Shown here in pieces: positions 6,302-6,448 of a stretch of 6,448 nt of DNA (position 1 is the first letter of the stretch; every line of letters begins with the position of its first letter). Source of the stretch: Elusimicrobiota bacterium (GTDB taxonomy: Bacteria > Elusimicrobiota > Elusimicrobia > 2-02-FULL-39-32); the NCBI GenBank assembly GCA_023249835.1, contig JAHFBY010000106.1, forward strand, positions 1 to 6,448. Direction: 5' to 3'. The translations under genes and the position numbers were made by a program. A model generated the notes under the pieces. It did not search any database, was not told the origin of the DNA, and saw only the letters and a program-made list of their open reading frames with translations.

Positions 6302-6448
6302 TGTTATTTTGGCTCTTGGTTTGATTCTGTTAGCGGCGCACTAAGGATGTACCATTTTGGGCGATGATGGGTGTACCAAATAGCATTCCAATTATTTTTT
6401 GGGCGTGCGGAATCGCAAGCAGGTTGAACGGATAAAAAGAATAGGAAG
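6302..6448 (+). mobile_element. Possible end of an insertion sequence running off the right edge
   Basis: This stretch has no coding frame I recognise and carries the direct repeats at 6345-6405. It ends in AGGAAG (6443-6448), a good ribosome-binding word that would serve a gene starting just beyond the edge. Repeats, then a short leader, then a ribosome site would fit the left end of an insertion sequence with its transposase outside the window. It follows directly on the truncated signal-peptide frame at 6221-6301, as expected if the element had landed in that gene. No terminal inverted repeat or target duplication can be seen because the other end is missing. The boundary given is only approximate, and no transposase residues are present. 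Confidence 0.22.
6345..6405. repeat. Two interleaved sets of short direct repeats
   Basis: GGATGTACCA (6345-6354) recurs as GGGTGTACCA (6369-6378), nine of ten bases identical and 24 bp apart. TTTTGGGCG (6355-6363) recurs exactly at 6397-6405, 42 bp apart. Four repeat copies within 61 bp is unlike the rest of the window. Spaced copies of a TGTACCA-type word resemble the multiple transposase-binding repeats at the ends of some insertion sequences (IS21-like elements, from general knowledge), though an operator is also possible. Confidence 0.55.

Noticed and set aside
6304..6447. Minus-strand frame open from the right edge, 47 codons ending in a TAA at 6304-6306, possibly the tail of a convergent gene.
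   Set aside because: It has no recognisable protein signature and runs across the direct repeats. An open frame of this length occurs easily by chance; only sequence beyond the edge could revive it.

Overview
This 6,448-base window looks like a fragment of a bacterial chromosome or metagenomic contig of roughly balanced GC content. It holds three substantial plus-strand genes, no RNA genes and no CRISPR array. The lineage cannot be fixed from the sequence. The signal peptide, the sigma70-type promoter and the AbiE genes all say bacterium. A very large exported protein with no recognisable enzyme domain, preceded by a signal peptide with an 'LLFT..FAP' end, is reminiscent of giant-protein-rich candidate phyla such as Omnitrophota, but that is only a guess.

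Layout. (1) Bases 1-4466 are one long reading frame that is already open at the left edge. The first TTG/ATG-type start inside the window (TTG, 93) is probably not the true start, because the 30 codons before it in the same frame encode a signal-peptide-like segment. The product is at least 1,487 residues, exported, mostly helical, with two or three ankyrin-like units near the N-terminus and a long Lys/Arg/Pro-rich linker in the middle. I do not recognise the full-length family. (2) Bases 4467-4717 are intergenic: a perfect 8-bp inverted repeat just after the big gene, a 24-bp imperfect palindrome, a near-consensus promoter (TTGACA, 17 bp, TATACT), and TACT/AGTA repeats between the promoter and the next start codon. 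(3) Bases 4718-6008 are a two-gene operon whose genes overlap by 26 bp: an AbiEi-type winged-helix antitoxin/repressor and an AbiEii-type nucleotidyltransferase toxin. Together they form a type IV (AbiE) toxin-antitoxin and possible phage-defence module. (4) Bases 6009-6448 hold no full-length gene: weak terminator-like structures, an AT-rich stretch, a 26-codon reading frame that is nothing but a signal peptide, and two sets of direct repeats near the right edge that may be the end of an insertion sequence.

How the parts work together. The AbiE pair is self-contained, with its own promoter and likely autoregulation by AbiEi at the TACT/AGTA repeats. The 26-codon frame has a signal peptide resembling that of the large gene and then stops. 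One reading is that it is the remnant of a second exported protein of the same type, cut off by an insertion whose repeated ends begin a few tens of bases later. In that reading the AbiE module sits between two genes of one exported-protein family. The AbiE call is firm; the family link and the insertion are inference.
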